A stretch of 64,000 nucleotides of DNA. It comes from Sinorhizobium psoraleae. Its GTDB lineage: Bacteria; Pseudomonadota; Alphaproteobacteria; Rhizobiales; Rhizobiaceae. The notes beneath the pieces are model-generated. The model was given only the letters and a program-made list of their open reading frames with translations, was not told the origin of the DNA and made no database searches. The stretch is taken from assembly GCF_013283645.1 (NCBI RefSeq), contig NZ_JABEKV010000007.1:125593-189592 (forward strand), written 5' to 3'. Shown here piece after piece: positions 54,848 to 63,812 of the stretch. How positions within the stretch are numbered: position 1 is the stretch's first letter; each line of letters begins with the position of its first letter. A program made the position numbers and the translations under genes.

Positions 54848-55930
54848 TTGTTCATCGTCGATTGCGATTGCCATAACTACTGGTGCAGCGCGACCGTCCT
54901 GGAGCCGTACATGGATGGCTTCTTCAAGGACATGTTTGTTCGTGGCGAAAAGACGGGCCCACGCGGCGCATTTCCGCACGGCCACCGTCCCTGGTTTCAC
55001 CCAGAGGGCTTTTCACGCCATGACGTCAACCCGGTCGAGGACGACGACAACTACGCCATCATGAAGGAAAAGCACCTCGATAAATACAATATCGATGTGG
55101 CGATCCTGACCGGTGACGAGCCGATCGAGGCGTCTACCTTGGCAAACCCCTATTACGCCAATGCGCTCTGTAGGGCTTACAACGATTACATGATCGACTA
55201 TTGGCTACCCAAGGACAGCCGCTTCTGGGGATCGATCATTGTTGCCCCGCAGGACCCGAAACTGGCAGCTGAGGAAATCCGGCGTATCGGCTCGCATCCA
55301 CGAATTGTCCAGGTTCTGGTAAGCCATGGTGCCCAGCGACCCTACGGCGACCCATTCTATCATCCCATTTACGAGGCTTGCGCTGAAATGGGACTGCCGT
55401 TCGCCATGCATCTCGGCGGTCAGGGTGGGGTGAATTCGACTCCCATCGGAGCGGGGCCCTCGACCTTCTTCTGGGAAACCCATGCAATCCTCCCGCAGTC
55501 GGCCATGACACATCTGGCCTCCCTGATCGCCCAAGGGGTCTTCGAAAAGTGGCCGAGCCTGAAAGTCGTGATCATCGAGTGCGGCGTCGCTTGGGTGCCG
55601 TCGGTGCTGTGGAGGCTGGACGCAAACTACAAGGCGTTGCGCAAGGAAACCCCCTGGTTGAGGCGCTTGCCTTCGGAATATTTCAAATCGAACATCCGCA
55701 TGTCCACCCAACCTCTCGAGCAGCCGGAGAACATTCAGCACCTGTGGGCAACCTTGGAGGCGATGGACGGCGAGAACACACTGCTGTTCGCCTCCGACTA
55801 TCCGCATTGGGACTATGACGACGTCACAAAGCTGCACATCCCCCCTGCCTGGCGCGAGAAGGTACTTGGCCTGAACGCGCTTGACGTTTACCGGCGCATT
55901 CCCCGTCCGGCCGCGATCGCAGCAGAGTAG
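54848..55930 (+). CDS. Amidohydrolase (amidohydrolase-2 / ACMSD-like) family protein
   Basis: A 360-residue metal-dependent hydrolase or decarboxylase with a TIM-barrel fold. The start TTG 54848 is set by GGGGAGGG eight bases upstream and gives FIVDCDCHNYWCSATVLEPY, the N-terminal metal-binding strand in D-x-D-x-H form rather than H-x-H. Later ligands are the His in FAMHLGGQGGVNS and the Asp in FASDYPHWDYDD. Family members include 2-amino-3-carboxymuconate semialdehyde decarboxylase and related enzymes. It is first in an operon with the Rieske protein (11 bases apart) and a betaine-aldehyde-type dehydrogenase. The substrate is unknown, presumably a product of quaternary amine or aromatic breakdown. 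Confidence 0.82.
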   Translation: MFIVDCDCHNYWCSATVLEPYMDGFFKDMFVRGEKTGPRGAFPHGHRPWFHPEGFSRHDVNPVEDDDNYAIMKEKHLDKYNIDVAILTGDEPIEASTLANPYYANALCRAYNDYMIDYWLPKDSRFWGSIIVAPQDPKLAAEEIRRIGSHPRIVQVLVSHGAQRPYGDPFYHPIYEACAEMGLPFAMHLGGQGGVNSTPIGAGPSTFFWETHAILPQSAMTHLASLIAQGVFEKWPSLKVVIIECGVAWVPSVLWRLDANYKALRKETPWLRRLPSEYFKSNIRMSTQPLEQPENIQHLWATLEAMDGENTLLFASDYPHWDYDDVTKLHIPPAWREKVLGLNALDVYRRIPRPAAIAAE

Positions 55931-55941
55931 GGGGACCGGAA

Positions 55942-56295
55942 ATGGCTTCAAAGCAGTTTGCATGCAAGGCTTCGGAGGTTCCTGCCGATGCTGCCAAGAT
56001 CGTCAAGTTCGGCAATTTGTCGCTTGGTATCTTCAGGGTTGAGGGCGGATACCACGCGCTTCTGAACGTGTGCCCCCATAAGGGAGCAGCCCTTTGTCAA
56101 GGGCCCGTTTGCGGGACCACGAAGCAGACGGACAAGGCGGAGTTCGTTTATGAGCGGGCAGGCGAATTGGTTCGTTGCGCTTGGCACGGATGGGAATTCG
56201 ATATCCGGACGGGCGAGTTCCTGGTCGATCCCCGTGTGAAAGCCCGCACCTTTCCGGTTTCCGTCGAAAACGAAGACATCTTCGTTCACGTTTAG
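55942..56295 (+). CDS. Rieske [2Fe-2S] ferredoxin-like protein
   Basis: A 117-residue protein with both cluster motifs: CPHKGAALCQG (Cys-x-His near residues 47-49) and CAWHGWEFDIRTG (Cys-x2-His near 80-83). The spacing between them is longer than in minimal Rieske ferredoxins, as in oxygenase-type domains. No membrane anchor. It lies 11 bases after the amidohydrolase and 18 before the aldehyde dehydrogenase. It could shuttle electrons between the GbcB-like reductase next door and an oxygenase encoded elsewhere, or serve the amidohydrolase in an unknown reaction. Confidence 0.88.
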   Translation: MASKQFACKASEVPADAAKIVKFGNLSLGIFRVEGGYHALLNVCPHKGAALCQGPVCGTTKQTDKAEFVYERAGELVRCAWHGWEFDIRTGEFLVDPRVKARTFPVSVENEDIFVHV

Positions 56296-56313
56296 CTAAT
56301 AGAGGCGTCGCCT

Positions 56314-57849
56314 ATGCAAAGTTATCAAACTCGCGAAATGGCGACGCCGCTCTGTCAGCCGGCCGCTTCGCATTTCATCGACGGCACTTTTATGGAGGAT
56401 AACACCGGCCCTGAGATCCTCTCCGTAAATCCGGTGAATGGTGAGATCATAGCCAAGTTGCACGGCGCGACTTCCGCCATGATCGAGAAGGCAATTGGCT
56501 CGGCGAACCGGGCGCAGAAGGAATGGGCCCGGAAAGAGCCGGCGGAGCGGGGCCGCGTCCTCCGTCGCGCCGCCGAGATCATGCGGGCGCGAAACAGGGA
56601 ACTGTCGGTTCTCGAAACGCACGATACAGGCAAGCCAATTTCTGAAACCCTGGTGGCGGACGCTGCCAGTGGCGCCGATTGCCTCGAGTACTTTGGCGCA
56701 ATCGCGGCGACACTCGCGGGACACAGCATCGACTTCGGCGAGGATTGGGTCTACACCCGGCGAGAACCGCTTGGAGTGTGTCTCGGAATAGGGGCTTGGA
56801 ACTACCCGATCCAGATTGCGGCCTGGAAAGCCGCCCCCGCGCTTGCCTGCGGGAATGCCATGATCTTCAAGCCATCGGAAGTGACGCCATTGTCAGCGCT
56901 CAAGCTCGCGGAAATTCTGACTGAAGCGGGGCTGCCTCCTGGCGTTTTCAATGTTGTGCAAGGTGCCGGTGATGTTGGAGCTGAGCTCGCCACCCATCCG
57001 GCGATCGCCAAAGTCTCTCTCACAGGCTCGGTCAAGACTGGCGCAACGGTCGCCTCGGCGGCCATGGCCGGCATCCGGCCAGTGACGATGGAGCTCGGTG
57101 GAAAGTCTGCGCTGATCGTCTTCGACGATGCAGATGTTGAAGCAGCCGTCAGCGGCGCAATTCTCGGGAACTTTTACTCGGCTGGCCAGATCTGTTCCAA
57201 CGGAACGCGAGTCTTCCTCCAGCGCGGAATTAGGGAAGCCTTCCTTGCGCGCTTGCTGGAGCGCGTCGAGGCTTTGAAGATTGGTGATCCGATGGACGAG
57301 GAGACCGGCCTCGGGCCGCTTGTCAGCGCGGCCCACCGCAACCGGGTTGCCGCATACGTCGCCCGTGCCGAGGTCGAGGGAGCGTACAAGGCGACGCCTC
57401 GGCGGAAGCTGCCGCCAGGGGATGCCTGGCACGAGCCCGTGGTGTTCACGAACGTTGCGGATTGGATGACGCTTGCTCAGGAAGAAGTCTTCGGCCCCGT
57501 CATGGCTGTCCTGGACTTCGATGACGAGAAAGATGTCGTCTCAAGGGCGAATGCCACGGAATTCGGGTTGGCGGCAGGCATATTCACGAGAGATCTCGTT
57601 CGCGCCCATAGGTTGGCGGCCGAGCTCGAAGCCGGAACCGTGTGGATCAATGCTTACAACTTGACGCCAGCTGGCATGGCGTTCGGAGGAATTAAGCGAT
57701 CAGGCATCGGTCGCGAAAACGGGCGTGCCGCTATCGACCACTACACCCAGCTAAAATCTGTCTTCGTCAGCATGCAGACCTACCACGGGAAGGACGGTCG
57801 GAGTTCGAAACCTCAGACCGATCCGACGATTTTTCATGAATGCGTATAG
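56314..57849 (+). CDS. Aldehyde dehydrogenase, betaine aldehyde dehydrogenase-like
   Basis: A 511-residue NAD-dependent dehydrogenase. Motifs include [40 protein letters not shown], the catalytic Glu in [18 protein letters not shown] (Glu260) and catalytic Cys294 in [15 protein letters not shown]. The last block with SNGTRVF is typical of BetB and gamma-trimethylaminobutyraldehyde dehydrogenases. The length is slightly above the usual 485-490. Its place in an operon ending with a betaine-type binding protein supports oxidation of a trimethylammonium or similar aldehyde. AGAGG precedes ATG 56314. Confidence 0.93.
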   Translation: MQSYQTREMATPLCQPAASHFIDGTFMEDNTGPEILSVNPVNGEIIAKLHGATSAMIEKAIGSANRAQKEWARKEPAERGRVLRRAAEIMRARNRELSVLETHDTGKPISETLVADAASGADCLEYFGAIAATLAGHSIDFGEDWVYTRREPLGVCLGIGAWNYPIQIAAWKAAPALACGNAMIFKPSEVTPLSALKLAEILTEAGLPPGVFNVVQGAGDVGAELATHPAIAKVSLTGSVKTGATVASAAMAGIRPVTMELGGKSALIVFDDADVEAAVSGAILGNFYSAGQICSNGTRVFLQRGIREAFLARLLERVEALKIGDPMDEETGLGPLVSAAHRNRVAAYVARAEVEGAYKATPRRKLPPGDAWHEPVVFTNVADWMTLAQEEVFGPVMAVLDFDDEKDVVSRANATEFGLAAGIFTRDLVRAHRLAAELEAGTVWINAYNLTPAGMAFGGIKRSGIGRENGRAAIDHYTQLKSVFVSMQTYHGKDGRSSKPQTDPTIFHECV

Positions 57850-57978
57850 GCGACTGGCATTTGAGCAGTCTCCCGCAGAGAAGGTGAGGGCTCGCCGGAG
57901 CCCCCTCTAACGCCACAGCGACGGCGGTCACGCTGTGAGGTCAAACCGAGGAGAGGCCGCAAGTCAAAGGGGATTAGT

Positions 57979-58980
57979 ATGCTTGGAAAAGTACTCGCAG
58001 CTAGCAGTTTTGCCGTCGGCGTTGCCAGCCTGGCGCAGGCTGCATTTGCACAGGAATGTGGCGATGTCGTTATCGCCAACATGAATTGGCAGTCGATCGA
58101 TGTCCTGGCGAATATAGACAAGATCATCCTCGAAAACGGATATGGGTGTTCGGTAGAGATAACTATTGGCGACACGGTTTCGATCATGACGTCGATGGTC
58201 GAAAAGGGCGAACCCGATATAGCGCCGGAGGCGTGGCTCAATGCATTGCCTGAGATCGTCTCGAGAGGTGTCGCCGAAGGAAAGTTGATATCGGCTGGAA
58301 ACGCGTTGAGCGACGGCGGTATTCAGGGGTGGTACATCCCGAAGTACATTGCCGACGCCCATCCGGAGATCAAGACCGTTTCCGACGCACTGAAGCATCC
58401 CGAACTTTTCCCGGCCCCGGAGGACAGTTCGAAAGGCGCAGTCGTCAATGGTCCGTCGGGCTGGGGCGCATCGACTACAACCAGCCAGCTATACAAAGCT
58501 TACGAGGGCGACGCGAAAGGCTTCGTGCTGGTCGATCCTGGTTCGGCTGCGGGTTTGGACGGTTCTATCGCCAAGAACTACGAACGCAAGATCGGCTGGT
58601 TGGGCTATTACTGGTCACCGACTTCGCTGCTCGGAAAATACTCAATGGTCAAGCTCGATTTTGACGCAGCACACGATGCTGCGGAATGGAAACGTTGCAA
58701 CACGGTGACTGATTGCGACGATCCCAAGATAAATGATTGGCCCATTGACAAGGTGGAGACGCTCGTCACCCGCAATTTTGCCGAACGAGCCGGTTCGGCG
58801 ATGGATTACCTCAAGGCGCGCCGCTGGGACAATGCTACGTTGAACAGCCTGCTTGCCTGGATGACCGATAACCAGGCGATGGGTGAGGATGCGGCAAGAT
58901 ACTTCCTGGAGAAGAATCCCGAGATCTGGACAAAGTGGCTTTCTCCCGAAGTCGCGGAGAAGGTGAAATCGTCGCTCTAA
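57979..58980 (+). CDS. Glycine betaine/quaternary amine ABC transporter substrate-binding protein
   Basis: A 333-residue periplasmic protein. A signal peptide (VLAASSFAVGVASLAQAAFA) is followed by an OpuAC-type binding domain: VVIANMNWQSIDVLANIDKI, GEPDIAPEAWLNALPE, GWYIPKYI, NGPSGWGAS and GWLGYYWSPTSLLG. Aromatic residues needed for the cage around a trimethylammonium head are abundant. No permease or ATPase gene follows within the window, so it must pair with a transporter encoded elsewhere or have lost its partners. It lies 130 bases after the dehydrogenase, probably in the same operon. Confidence 0.9.
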   Translation: MLGKVLAASSFAVGVASLAQAAFAQECGDVVIANMNWQSIDVLANIDKIILENGYGCSVEITIGDTVSIMTSMVEKGEPDIAPEAWLNALPEIVSRGVAEGKLISAGNALSDGGIQGWYIPKYIADAHPEIKTVSDALKHPELFPAPEDSSKGAVVNGPSGWGASTTTSQLYKAYEGDAKGFVLVDPGSAAGLDGSIAKNYERKIGWLGYYWSPTSLLGKYSMVKLDFDAAHDAAEWKRCNTVTDCDDPKINDWPIDKVETLVTRNFAERAGSAMDYLKARRWDNATLNSLLAWMTDNQAMGEDAARYFLEKNPEIWTKWLSPEVAEKVKSSL

Positions 58981-59112
58981 CTCGCAACTCTACGATCGCC
59001 GCGGGGCGTCGGCGGATTTGCGACAGCGGCTAGCCTTTATCCCGGTTTTGTTGGAGTAGGAAGCTTTTCGCGGCGCCATGAGAAAACGCAACTTAGATCA
59101 TCGGAGTAACAT

Positions 59113-61575
59113 TTGTCTTTCGGCGCCGATCTCGAGGCCATCCTCAACGCAATCCCCCTACCCATCATCGTCAAGGACTCGCACTTCCGCTTCCGGTTCC
59201 TCAACGAGGCGGCTTGCTCGCTGGTTGGCCGAAGGCCCAGTGAACTGATCGGCTGCACCGATTACGACATTCATCCGGCAGCAGAGGCGGATCGCATTCG
59301 CGAAATCGACAAACGCGTGATTGGTACCGGGCAGGAGGTTTCGGTCGAGGAAGAGATCGCCGTACCGGGCGGAGAGCTGAGGTTTTTTGTGACTGGCAAG
59401 TGTCGTGCAGCGCTGACGAGAGGAGATACGAGCGCACACATAATCGTGGCGACGATCCTCGATGTGACCGAACGGCGAAGGGCGGAGGCAGAGCTTCGCG
59501 CCAGCGAAGAACATTATCGAGCGCTCGTGGAACTGCATCCGCAAGTGCCTTGGACGGCGGATCCATCGGGGCAGGTTCTGGAGATAGGTCCGCGCTGGGA
59601 AAATACCGGCTTTGCCCCAAAGGAAGCTCTTGGAGGGGGATGGGCGAGGGCGATGCACCCCGATGACCTGGACGACGTTCAGCGAGGGTGGTCGAAATCG
59701 CTTGCCACCGGAGAGCCGTTCGATATCGAGTTCCGCCTGGCGGCTGCCGAGGGTGGATACAGTTGGTTCCGCGGTCGTGCCGGCGCACGCAAAGCCGAAG
59801 ACGGAACAATCCTCCGATGGTACGGCACCGTCGAGAACATTGACGATCGCCGCAAGGCACTGGAAGCTCTTAAGGAGAGTGAGGCCCGCTTCCGGGCGAT
59901 CGCCGACGACGCGCCGGTGATGATCTGGGTAACCGACGAAAATGGCTCAGACGACTATCACAGCCGACTTTGGCTCGAGACAACCGGGCAGACCGCCGAG
60001 GAGGCGGCGGGGAAAGGCTGGTTAAATGCCATCCACCCCGACGACCGGGCCACGGTCGAAAGAGCATTTCTTGAGGCCTTCAACCGCCGCAAGCCCATCC
60101 GGATGGAATATCGTCTTAAGCGCGCCGACGGTGGATCAGCGTGGATCAGCGACATCGGACAACCGCGCTTTGCAGCGGACGGGAAGTTTCTCGGCTTCGT
60201 TGGCATTGCGCTCGACAGCACCGAGCGTCGCAACGCTGAACGGGAGCGGTTGCTGGCGCAGAAGCAAATTCACCACATGGCGCGGCATGATGCGCTGACA
60301 GGATTACCGAACCGGCAGTTTCTGCGCGAGGAGTTCGAGCGCGTGTCGGGCCAAATTGCGCCGGGCACGAGAACCGCAGTTCTCTGCCTGGATCTCGATG
60401 GCTTCAAGGCGGTCAACGACGCCTATGGTCGAGCCACCGGCGACCTGCTGCTGCGCCGTGTGGCTGAGCGGCTACAAAACTGCATCAAGCAATCCGATAT
60501 CCTCTGTCGCTTGGGTGGTGACGAATTTGCCGTCCTGCGCACCGGCATCAACAGCAATGATGAAGCCCGCTTGCTGGCGCAGCAGCTTATAGATGTCGTT
60601 GAAGCACCGTATGAACTCGCAGGCAAGCATGTCGACCTCGGGGCAGTTGTCGGGCTTGCGGCTGCTCCGAGCGGTGACCAGGCGATAGACGAGCTTATCA
60701 AGGCTGCTGACGTGGCGCTTGATCGGGCCAAGTCCGCTGGCCGTGGCACATATGTCCAGTATGAGCCTGGAATGGATGCGCATCTGCAGGCAGTGCAGCA
60801 GATGAGGATCTCACTGCGGCAGGCCCTGGGAAACAATGAGCTTGAAGTACACTACCAGCCGATCGTCAACCTTCATACGGGCGAGATTACGACATTTGAG
60901 GCACTGGCCCGGTGGCCACATCCGGAAAGAGGCCAAGTGTCGCCTGCCGAATTCATTCCTGTTGCCGAGGAATCCGGCCTGATTGGCCCGCTCGCCGAGT
61001 GGATTCTTCGTCAGGCTTGCACCGAGGCGGTGAAGTGGCCCTCCCATGTCGGTGTGGCCGTCAATCTTTCACCGCTGCAATTCAGGAACCGGCGCCTCGT
61101 CGCGACTGTGTGCATCATTTTGGAAGAGACGGGTCTGGATGCCTCGCGTCTACAGCTCGAGATCACCGAGTCGGTGTTGCTCGACGACTGCGACGGCAAT
61201 CTTCAGATCCTAAAGGATTTCCGACGGCTCGGCGTGAAGCTGGCAATTGACGATTTCGGAATCGGCTTCTCGTCGCTAAGTTACCTCAGAACCTTTCCCT
61301 TCGACAAAATCAAGGTCGACCGCAGCTTCATCACCGATCTTCCGGATGGCTCGGAATCCTTGGCGATCGTCAGGGCGGTTGCTGCGATCGGCCGCTCGCT
61401 TGGCATCATTACAACGGTAGAAGGTGTGGAGCACCAGAACCAGTTCGACCTGATCAAGGCAGAGGGGTTCGATGAAGCGCAGGGTTATCTAATTGCACGC
61501 CCCCTGCCCGCTCAGCAGGCACTGGACCTCGCTCATTCCGCCCACCGCGGGATTTCCAACACGGAGCATGGATGA
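59113..61575 (+). CDS. PAS-PAS-PAS-GGDEF-EAL cyclic-di-GMP protein
   Basis: An 820-residue soluble regulator. Three PAS domains (about 5-125, 130-255, 257-380) end in a GGDEF domain with RLGGDEFAVL (about 470-480) and an EAL domain with FEALARW and the IDDFGIGFSSLSYL and KVDRSFI blocks. The GGDEF site is canonical, and the EAL motif together with downstream acidic residues looks catalytic. So it could make or break cyclic di-GMP depending on signals. TTG 59113 is supported by CGGAG seven bases before. No membrane segment is present, so the ligand is likely cytoplasmic, perhaps redox or oxygen. Confidence 0.93.
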   Translation: MSFGADLEAILNAIPLPIIVKDSHFRFRFLNEAACSLVGRRPSELIGCTDYDIHPAAEADRIREIDKRVIGTGQEVSVEEEIAVPGGELRFFVTGKCRAALTRGDTSAHIIVATILDVTERRRAEAELRASEEHYRALVELHPQVPWTADPSGQVLEIGPRWENTGFAPKEALGGGWARAMHPDDLDDVQRGWSKSLATGEPFDIEFRLAAAEGGYSWFRGRAGARKAEDGTILRWYGTVENIDDRRKALEALKESEARFRAIADDAPVMIWVTDENGSDDYHSRLWLETTGQTAEEAAGKGWLNAIHPDDRATVERAFLEAFNRRKPIRMEYRLKRADGGSAWISDIGQPRFAADGKFLGFVGIALDSTERRNAERERLLAQKQIHHMARHDALTGLPNRQFLREEFERVSGQIAPGTRTAVLCLDLDGFKAVNDAYGRATGDLLLRRVAERLQNCIKQSDILCRLGGDEFAVLRTGINSNDEARLLAQQLIDVVEAPYELAGKHVDLGAVVGLAAAPSGDQAIDELIKAADVALDRAKSAGRGTYVQYEPGMDAHLQAVQQMRISLRQALGNNELEVHYQPIVNLHTGEITTFEALARWPHPERGQVSPAEFIPVAEESGLIGPLAEWILRQACTEAVKWPSHVGVAVNLSPLQFRNRRLVATVCIILEETGLDASRLQLEITESVLLDDCDGNLQILKDFRRLGVKLAIDDFGIGFSSLSYLRTFPFDKIKVDRSFITDLPDGSESLAIVRAVAAIGRSLGIITTVEGVEHQNQFDLIKAEGFDEAQGYLIARPLPAQQALDLAHSAHRGISNTEHG

Positions 61576-61738
61576 CACAAGGAATACTCTGGTGTTGCGC
61601 ACGGTCGTGAGCGTAACCGGTGCCCATTGGCGATGAACGATCTGCCGCGCGCCGGGTGGTCATTTCTCCAGTCCAGTCGAGCCAGTGTCTGATGAGTCTC
61701 GCTTGGTAGCTAAGCGCGGGACTGCGGCCGATTCAGTT

Positions 61739-61788
61739 GATGTTCCCGTTCTGTGCTCAAAGGATCGCATAATGTATCACCCGGAACT
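61739..61788. repeat. 50-bp imperfect direct repeat, right copy
   Basis: Core ATCGCATAATGTATCA at 61764-61779 is identical to 45133-45148 and in the same orientation. It lies in the 375-base gap between the GGDEF/EAL gene and the cyclase gene, in which no other feature was seen. Confidence 0.6.
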
Positions 61789-61951
61789 GGAGCTCAGCGC
61801 TCAGCGGGGCCGCATTGGGGTCATGAGTGTCTTGATGATCTTGAATTGCCGTGGGTCGAGGGGGCGCATAAGTCCGGCATAATCGCCGACATCGTCCAGG
61901 GGGTGCGTGTAAGGTCGCCACGCATAGATCGGCATGGATGGACGGCCCAAG

Positions 61952-63334
61952 TCACTCCAGGCCGATCCAGACGAATCCGTCCTGTTGTCGGCAAGGATAA
62001 ATGGCTAGCCTGGCGCGGTTTTTCGAAATGTCGCCCGCGTATTCATAGCCTGGCGCAGTACCGTCCTGCTGCAACTGCGCCCACTGCCTGATTTCGCCAG
62101 TGAGCAGATCAAAACAGCTCTGATGCCATCGGCAGACCAGGCCAAGATCGCTGGTGATGGTGCTTTCGGTGTGTGGGAGTTGCAGCCCCTCAGTCTGGGC
62201 CGGACTGCGGCGTTCGTAGAGCGGCAGATGGAGATGCGGGCAGGCGTTGTTAAAGGCGCAATAACCCTCCGCTCCGCGAACGACGACGATGTCGTAGTCT
62301 TCGAAATCGAGAATCCGTCGTTCGTGCAGTTGAAGCTCGTCTTCCGCAAGAGCGCGAACCCACCTTCTGCCGCCCTGCCGGACCGTTTCGCGGCGAGGTT
62401 TGGCGTTGAGTTCCGCGTCGATTTCAGGTTTCAGTCCGACGACCTCGAACAGACTCGTACGCTCCAAGGTGCCGCGAAGGCGCACTCTAAGGAAATCGGC
62501 GATTTCCACCTTGTCGGCGATCTCGTCGCGGAGCGACTCGGAGATCAGCAGACGCGTACCGGCCTCCTTGTTGGCGGCCTCGATCCGACTTGCCACATTG
62601 ACCACGTCACCGACGGCAGTCAGACGTCCGTGTCCTGCAAAACCCAAAGTGCCGATGACGGCCTCGCCGTAGTTGAGGCCGATGCGAATATCGAAATCGA
62701 TGCCATACATAGAGGCGAAGAAGGGCTTTAGACGATCGACCGTGCCAAGGGTCTGGAGTGCCGCGTTGATGGCGCGCAGCGGGGCGTCGGGCTGGTCGTT
62801 CATTCCGAATACGGCCATTAGCCCGTCACCGATGAAATTGTCGATGAAACCGCCGTTCTGCTCGATGATGTCGCCGACCTGCGCGAAGTAGCGATTGAGC
62901 AGATACATCACGTCATACGGAGAAAGCGTCTCCGACAGCGCCGTGAAATTGGCGATGTCGCTGAAGAACACCGCAACGTGCTTGGCTTCCCCGGACCTTG
63001 TCGCGGCAGAGGCGCCAAGTTGGCTGGTGATCATCAAGTCGGTTTCATCCAACACCAGACGCCGGACGCGAAGGTCGCCTCGCGGTTTAAGCTGGCAAGC
63101 CAGCCGAACCTCCTTTGCCAATCTCAACCGGTCCGCCATGGCAGCCTCAGCAGAATTCCGATCTGGGCAGGCCTCCAGGCCAGCGAGGATCCACACGCGG
63201 CAGGTCGAGCATTTCGCCCTACCGCCGCACGCATGTGCAAACGGCACGCCCGATCTCACAGCGGCCTCCAGTACGGTTTCGTCGGCGGCCACGTCGAAAT
63301 CCATCTGATCGGGTAGGGCGGTTACTCTGGTCAT
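61952..63334 (-). CDS. Ferredoxin - class III nucleotide cyclase - Rieske fusion protein
   Basis: A 460-residue three-domain protein. Residues 1-95 form a plant-type [2Fe-2S] ferredoxin with Cys36, Cys42, Cys45 and Cys80 (ACGGRAKCSTC). Residues about 113-285 form a class III cyclase with metal Asp126 (VFFSDIANF) and Asp170 (FIGDGLMAVF), and the transition-state residues in GDVVNVASRIE. The position usually held by the purine-selecting Lys before FIGDG is Asn166 here. Residues about 345-460 form a Rieske domain (NACPHLHLPL, VCRWHQSCFDL). It is likely a redox- or oxygen-sensing cyclase. ATG 63334 starts the ferredoxin; the frame is open to 63439. Confidence 0.9.
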   Translation of the reverse strand: MTRVTALPDQMDFDVAADETVLEAAVRSGVPFAHACGGRAKCSTCRVWILAGLEACPDRNSAEAAMADRLRLAKEVRLACQLKPRGDLRVRRLVLDETDLMITSQLGASAATRSGEAKHVAVFFSDIANFTALSETLSPYDVMYLLNRYFAQVGDIIEQNGGFIDNFIGDGLMAVFGMNDQPDAPLRAINAALQTLGTVDRLKPFFASMYGIDFDIRIGLNYGEAVIGTLGFAGHGRLTAVGDVVNVASRIEAANKEAGTRLLISESLRDEIADKVEIADFLRVRLRGTLERTSLFEVVGLKPEIDAELNAKPRRETVRQGGRRWVRALAEDELQLHERRILDFEDYDIVVVRGAEGYCAFNNACPHLHLPLYERRSPAQTEGLQLPHTESTITSDLGLVCRWHQSCFDLLTGEIRQWAQLQQDGTAPGYEYAGDISKNRARLAIYPCRQQDGFVWIGLE

Positions 63335-63439
63335 GTCCGGACACGGCTCCGGCGGGTCGAAACAGAATCTAACACCAATAGCGCTGGCAATCGAATCCTG
63401 CGCGAGCCGGGCTGCGACCCCGCGACCGGTGCTGTTCAC

Positions 63440-63812
63440 CGAGGCACCGCCGCATCTGCCGCCAGGAGATCACCCCGGCCGAATGAGGTTGAGAAAAACA
63501 GTGTACGTTGAACTTTCAATCGCTCCTTTGTCAGACCGGAAAAGCCAAGCGCATTGGCGTAGCGCCAGAGCCGAAGTCCTCTGGTCCTCTCATGTTTTCC
63601 TGGCGACCGAGCTCTGATCGATAAGAACGCGGTCAAACAACGCGACCAACCCCGCATATTCGTCGGCCAGTACCTCTGGCGCCATACTTCTTTCGAATTA
63701 AGCGAATGGGCTCAGCGTCAATTGACGTTGCCAAAGGTTCGCATTCAGTTCAGTTTGTGCCAAGCAGAAGTAACGAAGAGAAATACACACAAGTTGCTTT
63801 AAAGAGCACAGA
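63440..63812. other. Intergenic, no clear gene
   Basis: About 370 bases. Short frames on both strands lack ribosome sites and family resemblance. The right part (63680-63800) is lower in GC and may hold the promoter of the next gene. Confidence 0.35.
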
